Part shown: in pieces, positions 23,290 to 35,721 of the stretch | Numbering within the stretch: position 1 is the first letter of the stretch | Layout: the number at the start of each line of letters is the position of its first letter | NCBI GenBank assembly: GCA_948567375.1 | Contig: OX419759.1 | Location: 59,672,593-59,736,592, forward strand | DNA from: Lunularia cruciata | Lineage: Eukaryota; Streptophyta; Marchantiopsida; Lunulariales; Lunulariaceae | DNA length: 64,000 nt | Direction of reading: 5' to 3' | Position numbers and translations under genes: made by a program | The notes under the pieces: model-generated | Told to the model about the DNA's origin: nothing | Databases searched by the model: none | The model's input: the letters and a program-made list of their open reading frames with translations, nothing else

Positions 23290-25253
23290 GAGTACTCAAA
23301 AATCCAATATCAATGTACTAATAGTATAATTGTAAGAAATTTTTTCACTCAAGATACAGATCAGAAATGCCTAGAGTTGAAGAAAAAGTATCACAATATC
23401 ACCATTTGTTTATTATTACCTCTTTAAACTCTTGGGTAGGAACCACTCCCAAAAGATGGTAGTGTCACTCACTATGGTGCATTATAGAAAAGAGATATTA
23501 AAACCAATTTCATAATAAACCTTTTCTAAAATAATTTTGAAAGTGATGGTTCACTTCATGCCGGTGGCCTCTTCTCCCTAAAAAGCCATTTCACCCCAGA
23601 GCTAGTTCCCCCCCAAAGATTGGTCCACCTTGAAGGTTGGTTCAATCCCAAAGATCCTATGATTATGTTGACTATGCAAACTAATACTTCCCCTTTTAGA
23701 AGCACAATCCCACAAAAGTCATGAAATTGATTGACTGATTGGCTTTTCTATTTTAGGGTACTATCAATGCTCCAAGTTCCTAGAATCTCTCCTTGCATTG
23801 TCTTGTTTCTTCAAACACCTATGTTCCTACTACAAGTTTCCTCAACTCTACTTAACCAATCATACAAGCAATTAAAAACAAAGTGTAACTAGTGCTAAGG
23901 ATCATGGAGGTCCTTGCAATCCAAAATTTTATTATGAAAAAGAGAACTCATTACATTGGGTTGCAACCCTTATATACAATTTCTTCCTTTGCAATGAAGA
24001 GATTTAACAATTGAGAGGTGCTAGAAATCTTCTAATTACATCTTACACCATTCATTGCTAATCCTATCTTATCTTATCCTAATGCCTCATTAAGATTTGT
24101 TTAAGTGTTTGTAGCCAGCTCAAGGTTAGTCTTTGTCAATTACCCTTTGAATCTCAATTCAAATTTATATCCTAACAATCTTCAGCTACAAAATTATCCT
24201 AACTTTAAAAGTGTTTAAGGTCAAAGGTATGTACAACTACAAAGGTCTCCCATGCTGAAGGTACTTCTAAGCCAAAGTTTTTCTACACTTAACATATTTC
24301 TATTGGTTTACCGTTTGCCAAGTACTTTCTTTGTCCTAAAGATTCAATGTGAAGAATTACCTTTGTCTTAAGAACTTAATGATCAAATCAACCCCACTAT
24401 TGTAATCCTCTAAAGTCATGAGGGTAACAATGGTTGATTCTTGGAATTTCTCTGTCATATGACCTTTCAACATTATATGAGTTGGTTAAGTTGCTCATTT
24501 GTGTAGATCTTGGCTTTGAGTGCATGTACTTGAGCTTTCAATTTACATAGCTTGATTTTTTGGGCTTGCTTCTAAAATATCTTCTCTATAAGTTGGACCA
24601 ATTGCTCACAAGTCAACTTCATCTACACAAGGATCTTACTCTTCAACCAATTGCATTCTAATATCATGTAGGTCTACCATCATCTCGTCTTGAATTCATT
24701 CATGATCCTTCTCCCTTTCTTCCTTCTTCTCTTTCAATTTTATATTGAGCTTCATGACTTGTATTTTGGTGATGGTTTTTTCTTCCTAATGTTACACTTG
24801 GTGGCAACCATTTTTATCTTCATCTTCTTGACCTCTCTTTGCAATGCTTTGATCTCTTTCTCTTAAGCCTTCAATTGCTTGTCAAAATCCTATTGGTGCT
24901 TAGCTTCTTTGAAGTGGAACTTCTTCTCTTTGTTTGCATACCTTTGGAGATCTTTGTGATACTTCTTTCCAATGGCTTCTCCTTCTTCTCTCAACTTGAA
25001 TGCTTCTTGCACCAAGTTGTTGTATTTCCCCATACCCACATGCAAGGCAAGAACTTTGGCTAACTCTTCCCATGTTTGTGCTCTTTACTCATGAACCCAT
25101 TGTACAATTTGGTGGTGGTGTCCTATTAGCATGGTGTAGTCAATAATCTCTCCATGTGTTTCTTTGTAAGTTGGAAGAAGTTGCTCCATTATCCCTATTG
25201 TTGATCCATCACATGGATAACCAACCTAGAGATGAGCATCCACTCAATCGGTG

Positions 25254-25318
25254 GGGTTGCCTTCTGACTTGATTCAGAAGGCAACCCCACCTTGGTTGCC
25301 TTCTAAATCAAGTCAGAA
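25254..25318. repeat. hairpin-forming repeat (GTTGCCTTCTGA)
   Basis: GGGTTGCCTTCTGA near 25254 is followed after five bases by its complement, and 20 bases on a second GGTTGCCTTCTAAATC meets TCAAGTCAGAAGGCAA. The same motif therefore appears four times in alternating orientation within about 65 bp. Confidence 0.8.
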
Positions 25319-25906
25319 GGCAAAGGTTCTATCTTTGGAAGTACCAATTTCCCTTTTCTCCTTGAAAATCTCAACAAAGAGGGTAGGTTCTTTGTCCTTC
25401 TATGTTATTGCCAATCTTCTTTGGCTTAGAGCCTTTCTTTGTCATGAACTTTGTTTTTGCCCCAAAATTTTTCTTTGTCTCAACAAAACCCTTTGGCTTC
25501 AAGTACCTATTTGGACATGAGCACTCCTTTGTCTTCTAGTACTCCTTTGTCCTCAAGTACCACTTCACCTTTATATTGGAACTTTGCATGTCCTACTTCT
25601 CCTTGGCTTTCTCTTACTCCTTCCTTGCTTCTCAATCATACTTCCTCGGTGCCCATGATCTACCTTCTTCTTGGAAATCCTCCTTGACTTCTTGGGGCAT
25701 CTTGGCTAGGGCAATATGAAATTCTCCATCCTTGCAATCATCCTCATCTGTATTTGATAAAATGATGATGCACGTAAAAGACCCTTCATTAACAATGAGT
25801 GTGTTGTCATCTTATGTCCAACTTCATCTTTGTCCATCAAGTCTTTGACCACTTGTGTCTTGTGTGCCTTCTTTGTAGCCTTCACCTTAGTTATGATGGG
25901 TGTTGT

Positions 25907-25921
25907 CTTCTTCTTCTTCTT

Positions 25922-25951
<30 letters not shown>
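25907..25951. repeat. (CTT)n microsatellite
   Basis: About 14-15 uninterrupted TTC/CTT units. On the minus strand this falls in the basic tail of copy C and would encode a run of Arg or Lys-type codons, which explains the poly-Arg and poly-Phe frames. Confidence 0.97.
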
Positions 25952-25952
<1 letters not shown>

Positions 25953-26400
25953 ATGACTGGAATGTCCTTAGCTATTCTTTATTTTCCCTCTTCTTCCTAT
26001 AGCCCAAGGGGTTGTGGGCTTCCTCCACTAGGAAAATTTTCATAGTGCATGAAAATGAAGCATTAATGAGTGTGTACTTCTTCTACATTACCTTTTCCTC
26101 CCATAGATTGGTAGAGTGTCCTTTGGAGAAATGATGATTGGGATACTTCTTCTTCTTATATTGAGTCAAATGGTCCATTCTTATGTAAAAGTGAATGACA
26201 TAGGAGGATAAAAGGTCACTCTTCCTTCTCGGTTCATATCTCCTCCCAAGTCTCATGAAGGTCTCCAAAACATTTCCCTAATTCATATACTCCCTTTGTA
26301 TAAGTATTAAAAGAAGACTGCTAGGTTGTTGTTTAGATATGTAATTTGTTTGGATTTAAATAACTTCATCATTACCTTGGCAAGGGCTCTCCGGGTAAGA

Positions 26401-29400
26401 TCCTTGTACCTAGGTATTGACCAACCATTATTGGTTTTATCATCCTCAAAAGGCAACCTTAAATCTCATCTCCATGCTCATGTCTAAGGAGTCTATTACG
26501 TGTCTAGAGTTATGGCATCAAGGGGTGAATTCTCAAGTCCCAACACCTATTGCCTATGCTTCTTGGTTCAATGCTAACTGAAAATTGCCACTTTTAGGCC
26601 CACAAGATCTAGGTCTGACTCCCAAATGTCTTCCACTAAACTTCTAATGCTTGCTTTCCATAACCATCACCAATAAATGAAACTCATATAATCTTTCATC
26701 TAATCACCAAGAAATGAAACTCAGATAACCTTTCATCTAATGGAAATCAATGAACCGAGGGCCCCCCTCTATGTCACCCATGTTCTCCTCTTCAAAGTGG
26801 TAGACATAATCTTCCATTCTTGCAGCCATGAAATCTGAAATGAGAAGGGAAATCAAAAGGAAATCAAAGAGAGAAGTGAAATCAAATTGAAATGGATATA
26901 GACTACTATGTTTGCTACACAAACCATTGCACCTACTTTGCAAACCCTTTTGCCTACTACGCATACTAACCTTGCTGCCTACATCCCTTCCACATAGACT
27001 AAACCCGTTGAACTCCCTAAACTCTATTGTGTAGGATATATGTTATGCAAACCCTAAATTGTGCAGTTTGTGATCTCCTATATGCTAAAATGCACTTTTC
27101 CTCCTAATTATCTTCTAACTTTTCCCCAAACCCTCTTAAGTACTCCCCAAATTTAGCTTCTTAGAATGACTTCTAGAAATTAATACCCAAGATCCTTCTT
27201 GCTACTTGTGTAGCCAGCCTTGACCCTTTGATTCCTCAATTAGCCCTTTTTCAGACCCTTCTCTCCTCTAAAGATTAGTTTACTCAACCTTGTCTCCAAT
27301 TGTGCTATCCTTTATATAGTATTTAAAATTATTTATTTAGTGCTCTTTTGTAGTGATATCTTTTCTTTGGTTTGCAATTTCTAGCCACTAAATATCCATA
27401 AATAGTTCTCCAAATATTGCTTTCCCCATTAAAAAAATTGCTTTTTTCTCTTTGGTTTCTAATTTCTAACCTCTAAATACCCACAAAAATTCTACAAATA
27501 TAGCTTTCAATACTAAAACATTAGCTTTCCCCTCTCCTCAAACTACTATAGATGGGTGGGTTTGTGAATAAACTCACCCATGCATATAACTAAATGTCTC
27601 ACCAAATATAGTGAAAATTTCAAGAACCATATATGAATACATTCAAGGGTGACTTTACATCTTCATTGGATGCCCATAGACCTCTGTAAGGTTGTGTACT
27701 TGGTGACTCTTGGACCTCTTTCCACTAGGTGACTCTTGGATCTCTTTCCAAAAATGTAGGATGTCCACTATCCCAACACTAACCCTACATGTACCATTCA
27801 ACTCAACTTGCATATAGCAAAGGGTGAACACTCAAACCCATGCATATTCCAATCAACAAACCTTGCATACATAAAATTGTGAACATCCACTCAAGCATAT
27901 TCCAATATCATACTCTTGCATATAGATGACTATATATGTCCAAAACAACATGTGTACACACAAATCACCTTCTTCCACATGATGCACACCCATACCATAG
28001 CACAAAAATGTACAAGAGCATACTTGAATATACTCTATTCATTTTATCTTGGATACAATGAACCACTCTGTTTATTATAGAACTCCAAACATTTTCTCTA
28101 AAAAACTCCCTATTGGTATGATCATGTTGATTCCCATCATCTACCTCATCAACTAAATCCCCCTCTCTTCCAATTCCAAAGTGTCACATTTTTTAATCAA
28201 GAAGTTATCCAGAATAATATAGGTGGATATCCATTTTCATCAAATATGCATTTCTCCATATGCTATTCATATGAATCCATAACTCTCTTAATGAATGCCA
28301 CCTAGCCTTCAAAACTCCTATTCTATGTTTGTTTATACTTGCATGTGGTATAAATTTTTTTTGAAGTCTCATATATCCATTGTGTGAGCTATTTTGATGG
28401 TCAAAATAGATGCAACATTGGCGTGGCCTCAAAATCTATAAGCAAATATTTATGGAGGTTAAAAGAGTTCCTTGCACGTCTTTGATTCAGATCTGTCCAG
28501 AGAGGGGACTTCTTCACACATGTCATATCATGACATGAACTTGGGGCATCCCTATCACCAATGAAATAATGAAACAAATAAACCATAGTGGACGATGGAG
28601 ATACAAGAAGAAAATTTATATTGCAAGGAAATACAATTAAACACCCTACACCTACAAACCAATCTTGAAAACCAGCTTGAGATCACATAAGTGATGATCT
28701 TTGTGAGTCTTACCTTTTGCAAATGAAGCACCCTTCTCTAGTCGTCACAATAACCAGGCCATTTGGTCAATATGATCCTTTCTTGCTATAATATGTTTCA
28801 ACTCTATCTTGGGTCTCTAAGTAAGAGGAAATAAAGTGTCATTTACCAACACATCTTGGGAATCACTTCAATAAAGGCAGATGATATTTGAGATCTCTCT
28901 TCGCTATACGGCCATTGAACCTCTCTTGACATGGTGGATAATATGGATACTATAACTCACTTAGTAAATATGGTGGTAGAGCCCGCACTTACTCCCTAGA
29001 GGTTCACTCTCCTTATCTTTGAAGCCCCATTCCCACTATGTCCAGAGTGATGCAGAGCCACTACCACTTGAACAAGACTTTAGAATTTCCCCTTAGATTT
29101 TTGATAGAAAATTGAATGACCTTTGATAATTTCCGCTAAAGCAAAGAAGGATTCTATATCCATGCATATTAGCCTTTTAAATAGGTGAGGTTCAAGAATA
29201 TGAAAATAATTTGCAATAAAATTAGAGGAACACAATGTTTTTATTCTCGGGGCAAGATATCTACTACTCTGCATAAATTCCTACCACTTTACCAACAAGT
29301 CAATTTCTGAGTGTGCAATGTTTTCCTCATCATAGTCAAAGCTTTCACCAACACACTTGTCTATACCAATATTTAATTCATCTTTGAATCCCTCCATTTC

Positions 29401-29576
29401 TAACTCAAGAGTGCTATGCATCATTTTCTTAGTTTCTCTGTAGAGATGCTTGCCGCCACTATTTGTGGGATGATTCTCGGACTAAATATAAATGTTAAGC
29501 AAGGGGGCAGAAAAGGTTGATCCAAAAGGCAAAAAGGTTGAGCTAGCCAAAAATTGAAACTTAAATTTTGTGGTAG
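26401..29576. other. AT-rich intergenic or decayed repeat DNA; no gene seen
   Basis: No recognisable protein or RNA. Short duplications occur: about 40 bp near 26675-26745 (ATGAAACTCA-ATAA-CTTTCATCTAAT) and the 85-bp one listed next. Confidence 0.4.
27365..27534. repeat. 85-bp imperfect tandem duplication
   Basis: CTTTGGTTT at 27365 and 27450, followed in both by AATTTCTA-CC-CTAAATA-CCA-AAA and CAAATAT-GCTTTC. Diverged, so old. Confidence 0.7.
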
Positions 29577-29780
29577 GTGATGTGGGAAGAAAATGTTTGG
29601 TCGAGCTGAAATTTATTGTGAGTTAATGGGAAAGAAAATCTTGGGTCCACCTGAAATTTTTGGATTGCTCGTGGGTGTTGTGGGAACAAAATGTTGGGTC
29701 GAGCTAAAATCTCTCATGGGTGGTCTTGTGGTTGGGTCGAGGTCAACTTTCTCATGGGTGTTGTGAAGAGGAAATGCGGG
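29577..29780. repeat. imperfect tandem repeat (GTTGTGGGA-GAAAATGTTGGGTCGAG)
   Basis: Three to four worn units containing GGGTCGAGCT(A)AAAT, CTC(A/G)TGGGTG and TTGTG-GAA-AAATG at roughly 50-60 bp spacing. Confidence 0.65.
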
Positions 29781-30459
29781 GAGTAATTTTGTAGCCGAGA
29801 TGAGCAGCACAAATTCGCATGCAATCGGTCAGATTCACATAGTTAAAATCTGGTGGGTGTTAAAATGTTCCCTCAATATCTACGCCCCTTCACAAACCTC
29901 ATGAGTGCCTCGTCTCCCCATTTCAAATTCTCCCCTTTAGTGCCTTGATTAATGTTTCCTGACACCCCGTTAATCCCTTGACTTGTAAGATTTCCACGTG
30001 TCACACAAATCATGAGTCGTAGAATACTTACTGCTACAAGCTGCAGACTTCAAACCCCATTTCATACCCTCCACAGACCGACTATAAAACTTATTGAGAT
30101 TGATTGTAAATTCAGTTTATGGATTCTTTACTGACCATAAAAAGCACCATTTGAACCCCCTAATGTACACTTGACCCAAGCGGGGCGATGAGGGGAAAAT
30201 GGGTATCGGTGACGAAGATGGGATTTGAGTTAAACAAGTAATAAAATATGTGATTTACATAATTAATCACGTTTTCTCTAGGCCTCTGAACTCACTCGTG
30301 TTATCTTATGGTGTTATCCTCCAATGCGTGTTGCGTTCCTCTTGTCATAAAAGTGAAAAGGGTCCTATCAAAAGGAGAACACGAATAACGTTCTCCTGTA
30401 GAGGTGCAATACTTGCGCTGTCGTTATGCATGGAGGTGTTTGTAAGCAGAGATTACCAG
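29781..30459. other. intergenic; no gene seen
   Basis: Short open frames only, with no recognisable motif. Confidence 0.35.
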
Positions 30460-30900
30460 AGATGGACTTAACAATACCCCCAACTTTGGCACTTCGACTT
30501 AACGTCATTTAGGAGTACTCGAAAGGGACATGGTCCCAAGGTGCAAATACTTGTTTTAGTTGGCAGCTTGGTGTGGACCAACGTGGCAGATGATTGTCCT
30601 AGCTGGCAGTGAATGCGAGACAGATTCAGACCCTTTCGTGCAGGCAGGAATGCTTGGGACCATGTAATTTAGGAAAATTAGATTTGTATGAATTTCATGG
30701 AATCGCAATGATCTACGCTGAATTTGCTTCTCTATGAATAATGAACATTCATAGAAACAAAGTCTTGTTGTCCAGAAAGTTTTGCACCAGCACGGACTGA
30801 CTATTTCCACGTCGAGATTTGGGGTACGGTCAAGTCTTTCTGCCAACTTGGGGTGCCGTGTAAGTCGAAGTGCCAAAGGCGGGGTACTGTTAGTCCATCT
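30460..30900. mobile_element. MITE (441 bp) with ~45-bp terminal inverted repeats
   Basis: The left end AGATGGACTTAACAATACCC and on to TTTGGCACTTCGACTTA is mirrored at the right end (complement AGATGGACTAACAGTACCCC, then TTTGGCACTTCGACTTA). The last 17 bases of this stretch are identical in both arms. GGCAGCTTGG near 30561 and its complement-like GCACCCCAAGTTGGCAG near 30840 add subterminal symmetry. No coding capacity. The superfamily is not clear and I could not settle a target duplication. Confidence 0.8.
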
Positions 30901-33900
30901 GTGCTGAGACTACTGTTGAGTTCAGGTCAAGACTTTAAAAGTGTAGTACCTGCGGGAAACATGATGGTCAATGTACCTCATGGAAAAGCAAAGTTCAGAG
31001 AATAAGTAGCCAAAAAGCACACGAATTGATTATATACCTCTTGGAACCTTTTTGATTCTTTTTCACACCGCCTTTTGAGTCTCAGTCCTCTCTTTAAGGG
31101 GCTGCTGGAAAACTCCATCGTAGGACAGAAAAGAGGATGGTGCCATGAGGGTGCTTCTGTGGAAGGTATGTGGTTATTGATAGACTATTCCAAAGGACTT
31201 TACCACGACGCCTGTAAAAACAGCCATTCAGGAGTTCGTACATTCTCTGCTCTCTTTTCTGCAGATTATGACTACACAAGATTGTCCACCCCAGATTAGT
31301 TGTAGATTACAGAAAGGCTCATATGTGTTTGAAAAGTGTCAAGTCAGTAGTACCCTAGGAAATAACATAGTCTTTCTCCCTGTGTTACAATTCAATAGGA
31401 AGATCTATGAGTTTTACACTTCTATTCGAATAAAGGAATTTCCGTGTATATTTACTTGCACGTAACCTTTCATAGGTATCACTGTTATAAAAATTAACAT
31501 ACATAAAAATTGAAAAAGAACCTTAGAAGGAACCTACAACTGCGAGTTGCAACTACAATAGTTATCCACTTGATAGACAGCACATTGAGCGGAAAGTGTG
31601 AATTGTGATGTATGGGCAGATGTCCTCCAGTAGTGCGAGTTCCCAAATTCACTTCCCTTTAACATCAACCCTAGAGCACCTCAACGACTGGAGAGGGACC
31701 AAAGCTTATATACTCGACAGGGCGGGCCCTTGTGCTCAAGTCCACTCTAGAGCGACCCGCCCTTGGTGACCGCCACGCTGCCGGTCAAGACGGCCGATCC
31801 GACGGTGGATGATCATTTTTCACCTGGTCGACTTGCTCTGCCGGGCACGCTTCACCGTCAAAGTGACGGTCAAAACCGACAGTAGGAAGTCATGAGCCCC
31901 GTCATGAACTGGCGACTCAATGCTCTCCCGGACTGCCAAACCACCCCTGGTAACTGGGGGTTTCTTCCTTACTAACTGCAGTCGGCGCGCTTTTAAGTGC
32001 AAGGATTGCAGTTGTCTAGTTTTTGCGAGTATGAATGATTGCAATATTTTGCAAGCATGGAGAATTTCAAGAGCCCTCATTTTTGTGCATGTATAAGGTA
32101 CTTTATGAACATGCTAGAGTCTTTTTCTATCGGAAACAGCACGATAAAGCATTAAGTACCAAATTGTTTTTAAAAAATACTCATATCTTGTAGTCTGGCA
32201 CTTGAATTGGATTGAATGCATAAAGTGCCTCTTTAGCGTTAATAATCCTGTCTTTAGTGTAATCCAATTACTGTTTTCTTTCTTGCAGTGCAATCTTTTC
32301 GTTTTTGTCTTACTTGGAGTAAGGGAGTGATCTTGCATGTATTTGGGTTTTGCAGTTATGAGGGCCGCATTTAGAGCGGGCCGACAGAAGGTTAATTGGG
32401 TTAGCCGAAATAGATAAAGAGAAGAGTTGTCAATTACCAGGGACAATTCACCATTCAAGTTGGTACATAGGACACAAGATTAGTTTGAAACCTGCTCTTC
32501 GGCAGAATGGATGATTCAAGGACTTAAACATTTGAGACAACTTGTGATGTTGGCACTTAAGTCCTGATCCATTATGATGAATTAATTACCCCATTGTATC
32601 TCTTCGCTCATATTTGACGGAAATGACGAGAGTTGTGTATCCTTAGAATTAGTGGGGAGACAACATCCGGGTCATAGAGGTTTGAGATTGGAGTCTGGAA
32701 CTTTGCGTGAGGATTTCCTCCACATTTGGCTTTTGAAAGTTTAAAGTGAGTTTCACACGCTACGATGTGGTTTGAAGGTCATGTGCTGTTCATTTTTGTT
32801 CGAATTGGCATTAAATATTTACTGGCGAAAGGATCTCGTAGTGTGGCACACTCCTCAAAATGATTTCACAAAGGAGTTGACACAGACTCACATCAGTTTC
32901 AACATGATTGTCGGAAACAAATTACACTTTCGCAGTTTCTATTCCAGTGCATTATCACTCTTTTAACTTATATTTCTCTTTAGTCCCTACACATCTTAGA
33001 CAGGACAAGCTTTATATACTACTTGCTTGGGGAATCGAGTAAAGAATGAGACTTGATAGGGAATTCCCGAACGAAGGTAAGAGATGTGGCATTCATGACA
33101 TGTACAGGACCCGACCGTAGTGTAGGGCTTTACCTTAGTGCAAGGTAATGCCATACACTAAGTCGAACGACACTAAGTTCGAGTCCTAACCTACGCTATA
33201 TACTGTACACCAGATCGACAAATCTCTTCGTCCTTCTGCTGTCTATGAGAACCAAGAAGACCCACTAATGATTAGCAGTGCTTCGGCTTCGGGTATGCCT
33301 ATCCTCCCCAATGCCAAAGCAAACCTCTTACGGGAAGTTCCACAAAACAGGAGCTCCTTGTAAGTTTAGATGATCGTGAACAGGATACGGGCTCGACAGG
33401 GTATGCCTGATCATATCTGACTATAACAATTTTGTCATTGTCGACTTCTGCTGACTTGGTGCCCGTTCGATGTGGTGAATCTTCGAGAAAGTGAAGGGTT
33501 GGGACACCTGCTACTTTCCCGGCCTTCGCTGGTCTGGGGCGGACATCAGGCGATGGAAGCCGGAGGCGCTGGCGATATGTCCTGCTAACTATAACGCTGG
33601 TATTTAGTTGCCGAAGATTATCATGATGGCGCAAAGTAGACGAAGAGAGGAGATTAGCAGCAGTGTGTCCTCCACCTGGCTGTTCCAGGGGAGTGAACGC
33701 AGGGAGGAACATATCATCGTCTTCCGTGGTTTGCGTAATTCTGGGTATAATTACAACGTTTGTGGGGTTTGTCTGTATCTCGTTGCAGACCGGGATTTAA
33801 TACTGTAGGGATCGTAGCGAGATATGTGTTCCGCAGGTAAGGTTCAGTTGTTGTACGCATTGAATAGTTTGGATGGAGTAGGAGCTGCAGTCCTTCATTG

Positions 33901-34455
33901 CCGCGCGTGAGGAAAGTGCAGAGGACTGGAGTGGTGAGAGCGCAGGCGGAGCTAGAGGAGGTGCGATGATCTAGCAGTAGAGGTGGAAGAACAGCAGATG
34001 CAATTGTTTCAAACCTGGTTAATGCATCAGTTGTTGTGGGTCATGTAGAAAATAGGAGAAGACTTTTTGCTCTTCCTTTCTTCAGCAGGCAGTCTCGAGG
34101 TGTGTTTCCCCGGAGACATTGGAAAAGTTGGAGATATTGGAAAAGTTCTTTGGACTTTTACAAGTTGTGAAGGAAAGGGGAAACTCGACGTTGGGTATCA
34201 ACTCAGACTCAATCTAGGCAATCCGATGAGCTGCATAAGTAAGACCTGGACATTTACGGAGGAATGTTGTGAAGGTGTAGCGTGCAGGTTGAGCAGTGTG
34301 GAGGTGGGTTTGTTCCTCTCTTAATCGTTCCACTGCTAGGGATGTGGGCGGCGGCTTGAATGTTGTACTATCGGGAGTCCAGAATAGGAGTGGAGTGAGT
34401 GGCATGAGGAGCAAGGGATTGGATTGAGAAGGTTGATCTCGAGGATTTTTTATCG
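30901..34455. other. intergenic, including a GC-rich patch at 31690-31990; upstream of the F-box gene
   Basis: No convincing coding region. 31690-31990 is markedly GC-richer than its flanks and contains CCGTCA-AAG-TGACGG and other CCGTC/GACGG repeats. A 137-codon minus frame at 33712-33299 (Arg/Pro-rich) is open but unrecognised. The last 500 bp or so must contain the F-box gene promoter and leader; 34067-34324 is open on the plus strand but shows no family motif. Confidence 0.4.
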
Positions 34456-35721
34456 ATGCCTCTTAGCACGTTGGCCACGATGACCAGTCTTGGGAGAGGG
34501 AGGGAGACAGAGCGTCGAGAGGTGGTGTCCAGGTACGAGCTGAGCTTCCGAAGGCCTCCTTTGCCTGAAGAATTGGTGGAGAAAATCATCTCGATGATGC
34601 CGTTTCCTTCCATACTGAAAGCTCGGGTGCTTTCCAAGGTTTGGGCTGTGAAGTTTCAGCAGAGCCAGAAGTTTCAGCAGCCGCCGTTTCAAAAGCAGGT
34701 TCTGCAGCGGTCCGATTGTTGGGAACCCTTTTGTCCAGCTTTCATGAAGAAGGACACCTCTGAACTGATAGGTTATAACAGGACATCAAACTGTTGGCGG
34801 AAGATGCTGTCACTGGCATATCTTCCCGGTGACTTCTTTCGACAAGATATACTTATGGAGGGCAGCTTGGTTTGTGGGTCTATCGCCCCAGAGAGCAACA
34901 AGCCTGAGCACAACCTGTATGTGACCAACGTATTGACCAAGGCGTATAGGGTCTTGCCCACAAGGCCCAACATGACCTACGCTGGTTGTAAGCACCTCTT
35001 GCACCGGGGTGCTGATGGGTACTCTGTGGTTGTTTTCAGTCTGGATCCCCACTTCAGGCAGACTGACAAGTATACCTTCGATGCACAGGTTTACAACTCC
35101 AAATATCATGACTGGAGGTTGACTAAGGTCACCATCGAGAATGAATTCTACATGAGCCCTCAATGTAGTGCGTATATTAACGACACGCTGTACATAATGT
35201 CGAGGCATGCTCTCGGAGTGCTCACTTCTGGACAAATTGGTATGCTGGCCTTGAATGTGGAGGACTTGACCTGGGAGCGTTGTACCCTATCTTTTCCTCA
35301 ATTGAACAGGCCTTGTACTTCGGTTACTCTTGTCCAATGCGGAGGTCAGATACTTGTGGTTTTGTCACTAGATGTGGAGCCCCGCCAAATTTGGCTGAAC
35401 CTGTTGGATGAGTCTTATGACATGAGATTTGCTCCAAGCTTGGTTGTGATGTCAGTGAATCTCAAGTCTCGGCAGCTTTCCATTGTCAGTCAAGGCCCTC
35501 CGGAAGAACTGTGTGCAGGAGCAGTGCACAATAACCCTGTCACGGATGGCACGTATATTTACTTCGGTGCCAAGAACAACAGCTCAATCGTGGCCTACAA
35601 TGTGGAGAAGGATGAGTGGAGTAGTGTTCCACCTGTCTGCCGAGCTGCAGGAATCAGTCGAGGATACCAGTGGAACGCTTTTTCCTTTCGACCAGGGTTA
35701 AGTTCCTTTCTAACAGTTTAA
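34456..35721 (+). CDS. F-box/kelch-type protein, single exon (421 aa)
   Basis: An uninterrupted 421-codon frame. Residues about 35-70 (PLPEELVEKIISMMPFPSIL then KARVLSKVWA) fit an F-box: LPEEL opening, hydrophobic spacing, and the R-x-L-S-K-x-W close. This domain would bind SKP1 in an SCF ubiquitin ligase. The rest is a beta-rich region of the plant F-box/kelch kind: a Trp-containing segment (NCWRKMLSLAYLPGDFF, about 111-127), segments with GYSVVVFSLDP and DAQVYNSKYHDWRL, and a clear kelch-like unit, DGTYIYFGAKNNSSIVAYNV then EKDEW, near 362-386. Substrate unknown. The first ATG was chosen; an alternative Met lies at residue 9. GC content is higher than in the surrounding repeats, as expected of a real gene. 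No intron is needed. Probably intact. Confidence 0.9.
   Translation: MPLSTLATMTSLGRGRETERREVVSRYELSFRRPPLPEELVEKIISMMPFPSILKARVLSKVWAVKFQQSQKFQQPPFQKQVLQRSDCWEPFCPAFMKKDTSELIGYNRTSNCWRKMLSLAYLPGDFFRQDILMEGSLVCGSIAPESNKPEHNLYVTNVLTKAYRVLPTRPNMTYAGCKHLLHRGADGYSVVVFSLDPHFRQTDKYTFDAQVYNSKYHDWRLTKVTIENEFYMSPQCSAYINDTLYIMSRHALGVLTSGQIGMLALNVEDLTWERCTLSFPQLNRPCTSVTLVQCGGQILVVLSLDVEPRQIWLNLLDESYDMRFAPSLVVMSVNLKSRQLSIVSQGPPEELCAGAVHNNPVTDGTYIYFGAKNNSSIVAYNVEKDEWSSVPPVCRAAGISRGYQWNAFSFRPGLSSFLTV

Larger units (their letters stand above)
23290..26400 (-). repeat. copy C of the three-copy repeat with unrecognised reading frame
   Basis: Minus-strand pieces near 26268-26083 (SNHHF/GHSTNLWEEK region), KKYTLINASFSCTMKIFLVEE near 26075-26015 and Lys/Glu-rich coiled-coil-like pieces near 25100-24650 line up with copies A and B. 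The tail at 23305-24330 repeats the block seen at 14330 and the AAGGATCATGGAGGTCCTTG stretch of copy B. It holds a (CTT)n tract and a hairpin listed separately. Broken; clearly diverged from copies A and B. Confidence 0.65.

Noticed and set aside
25830-26045. Poly-Phe and poly-Leu frames
   Set aside because: Products of the (CTT)n microsatellite.
33090-33200. tRNA-like B-box phrase GTTCGAGTCC
   Set aside because: No A box at the right distance and no cloverleaf or acceptor stem could be drawn around it.
33299-33712. 137-codon Arg/Pro-rich minus frame upstream of the F-box gene
   Set aside because: No recognisable domain and no start or splice context; could be chance in GC-richer DNA.
34810-35235. 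141-codon frame antisense to the F-box gene
   Set aside because: A shadow of the strong plus-strand coding frame; no motif and no independent support.
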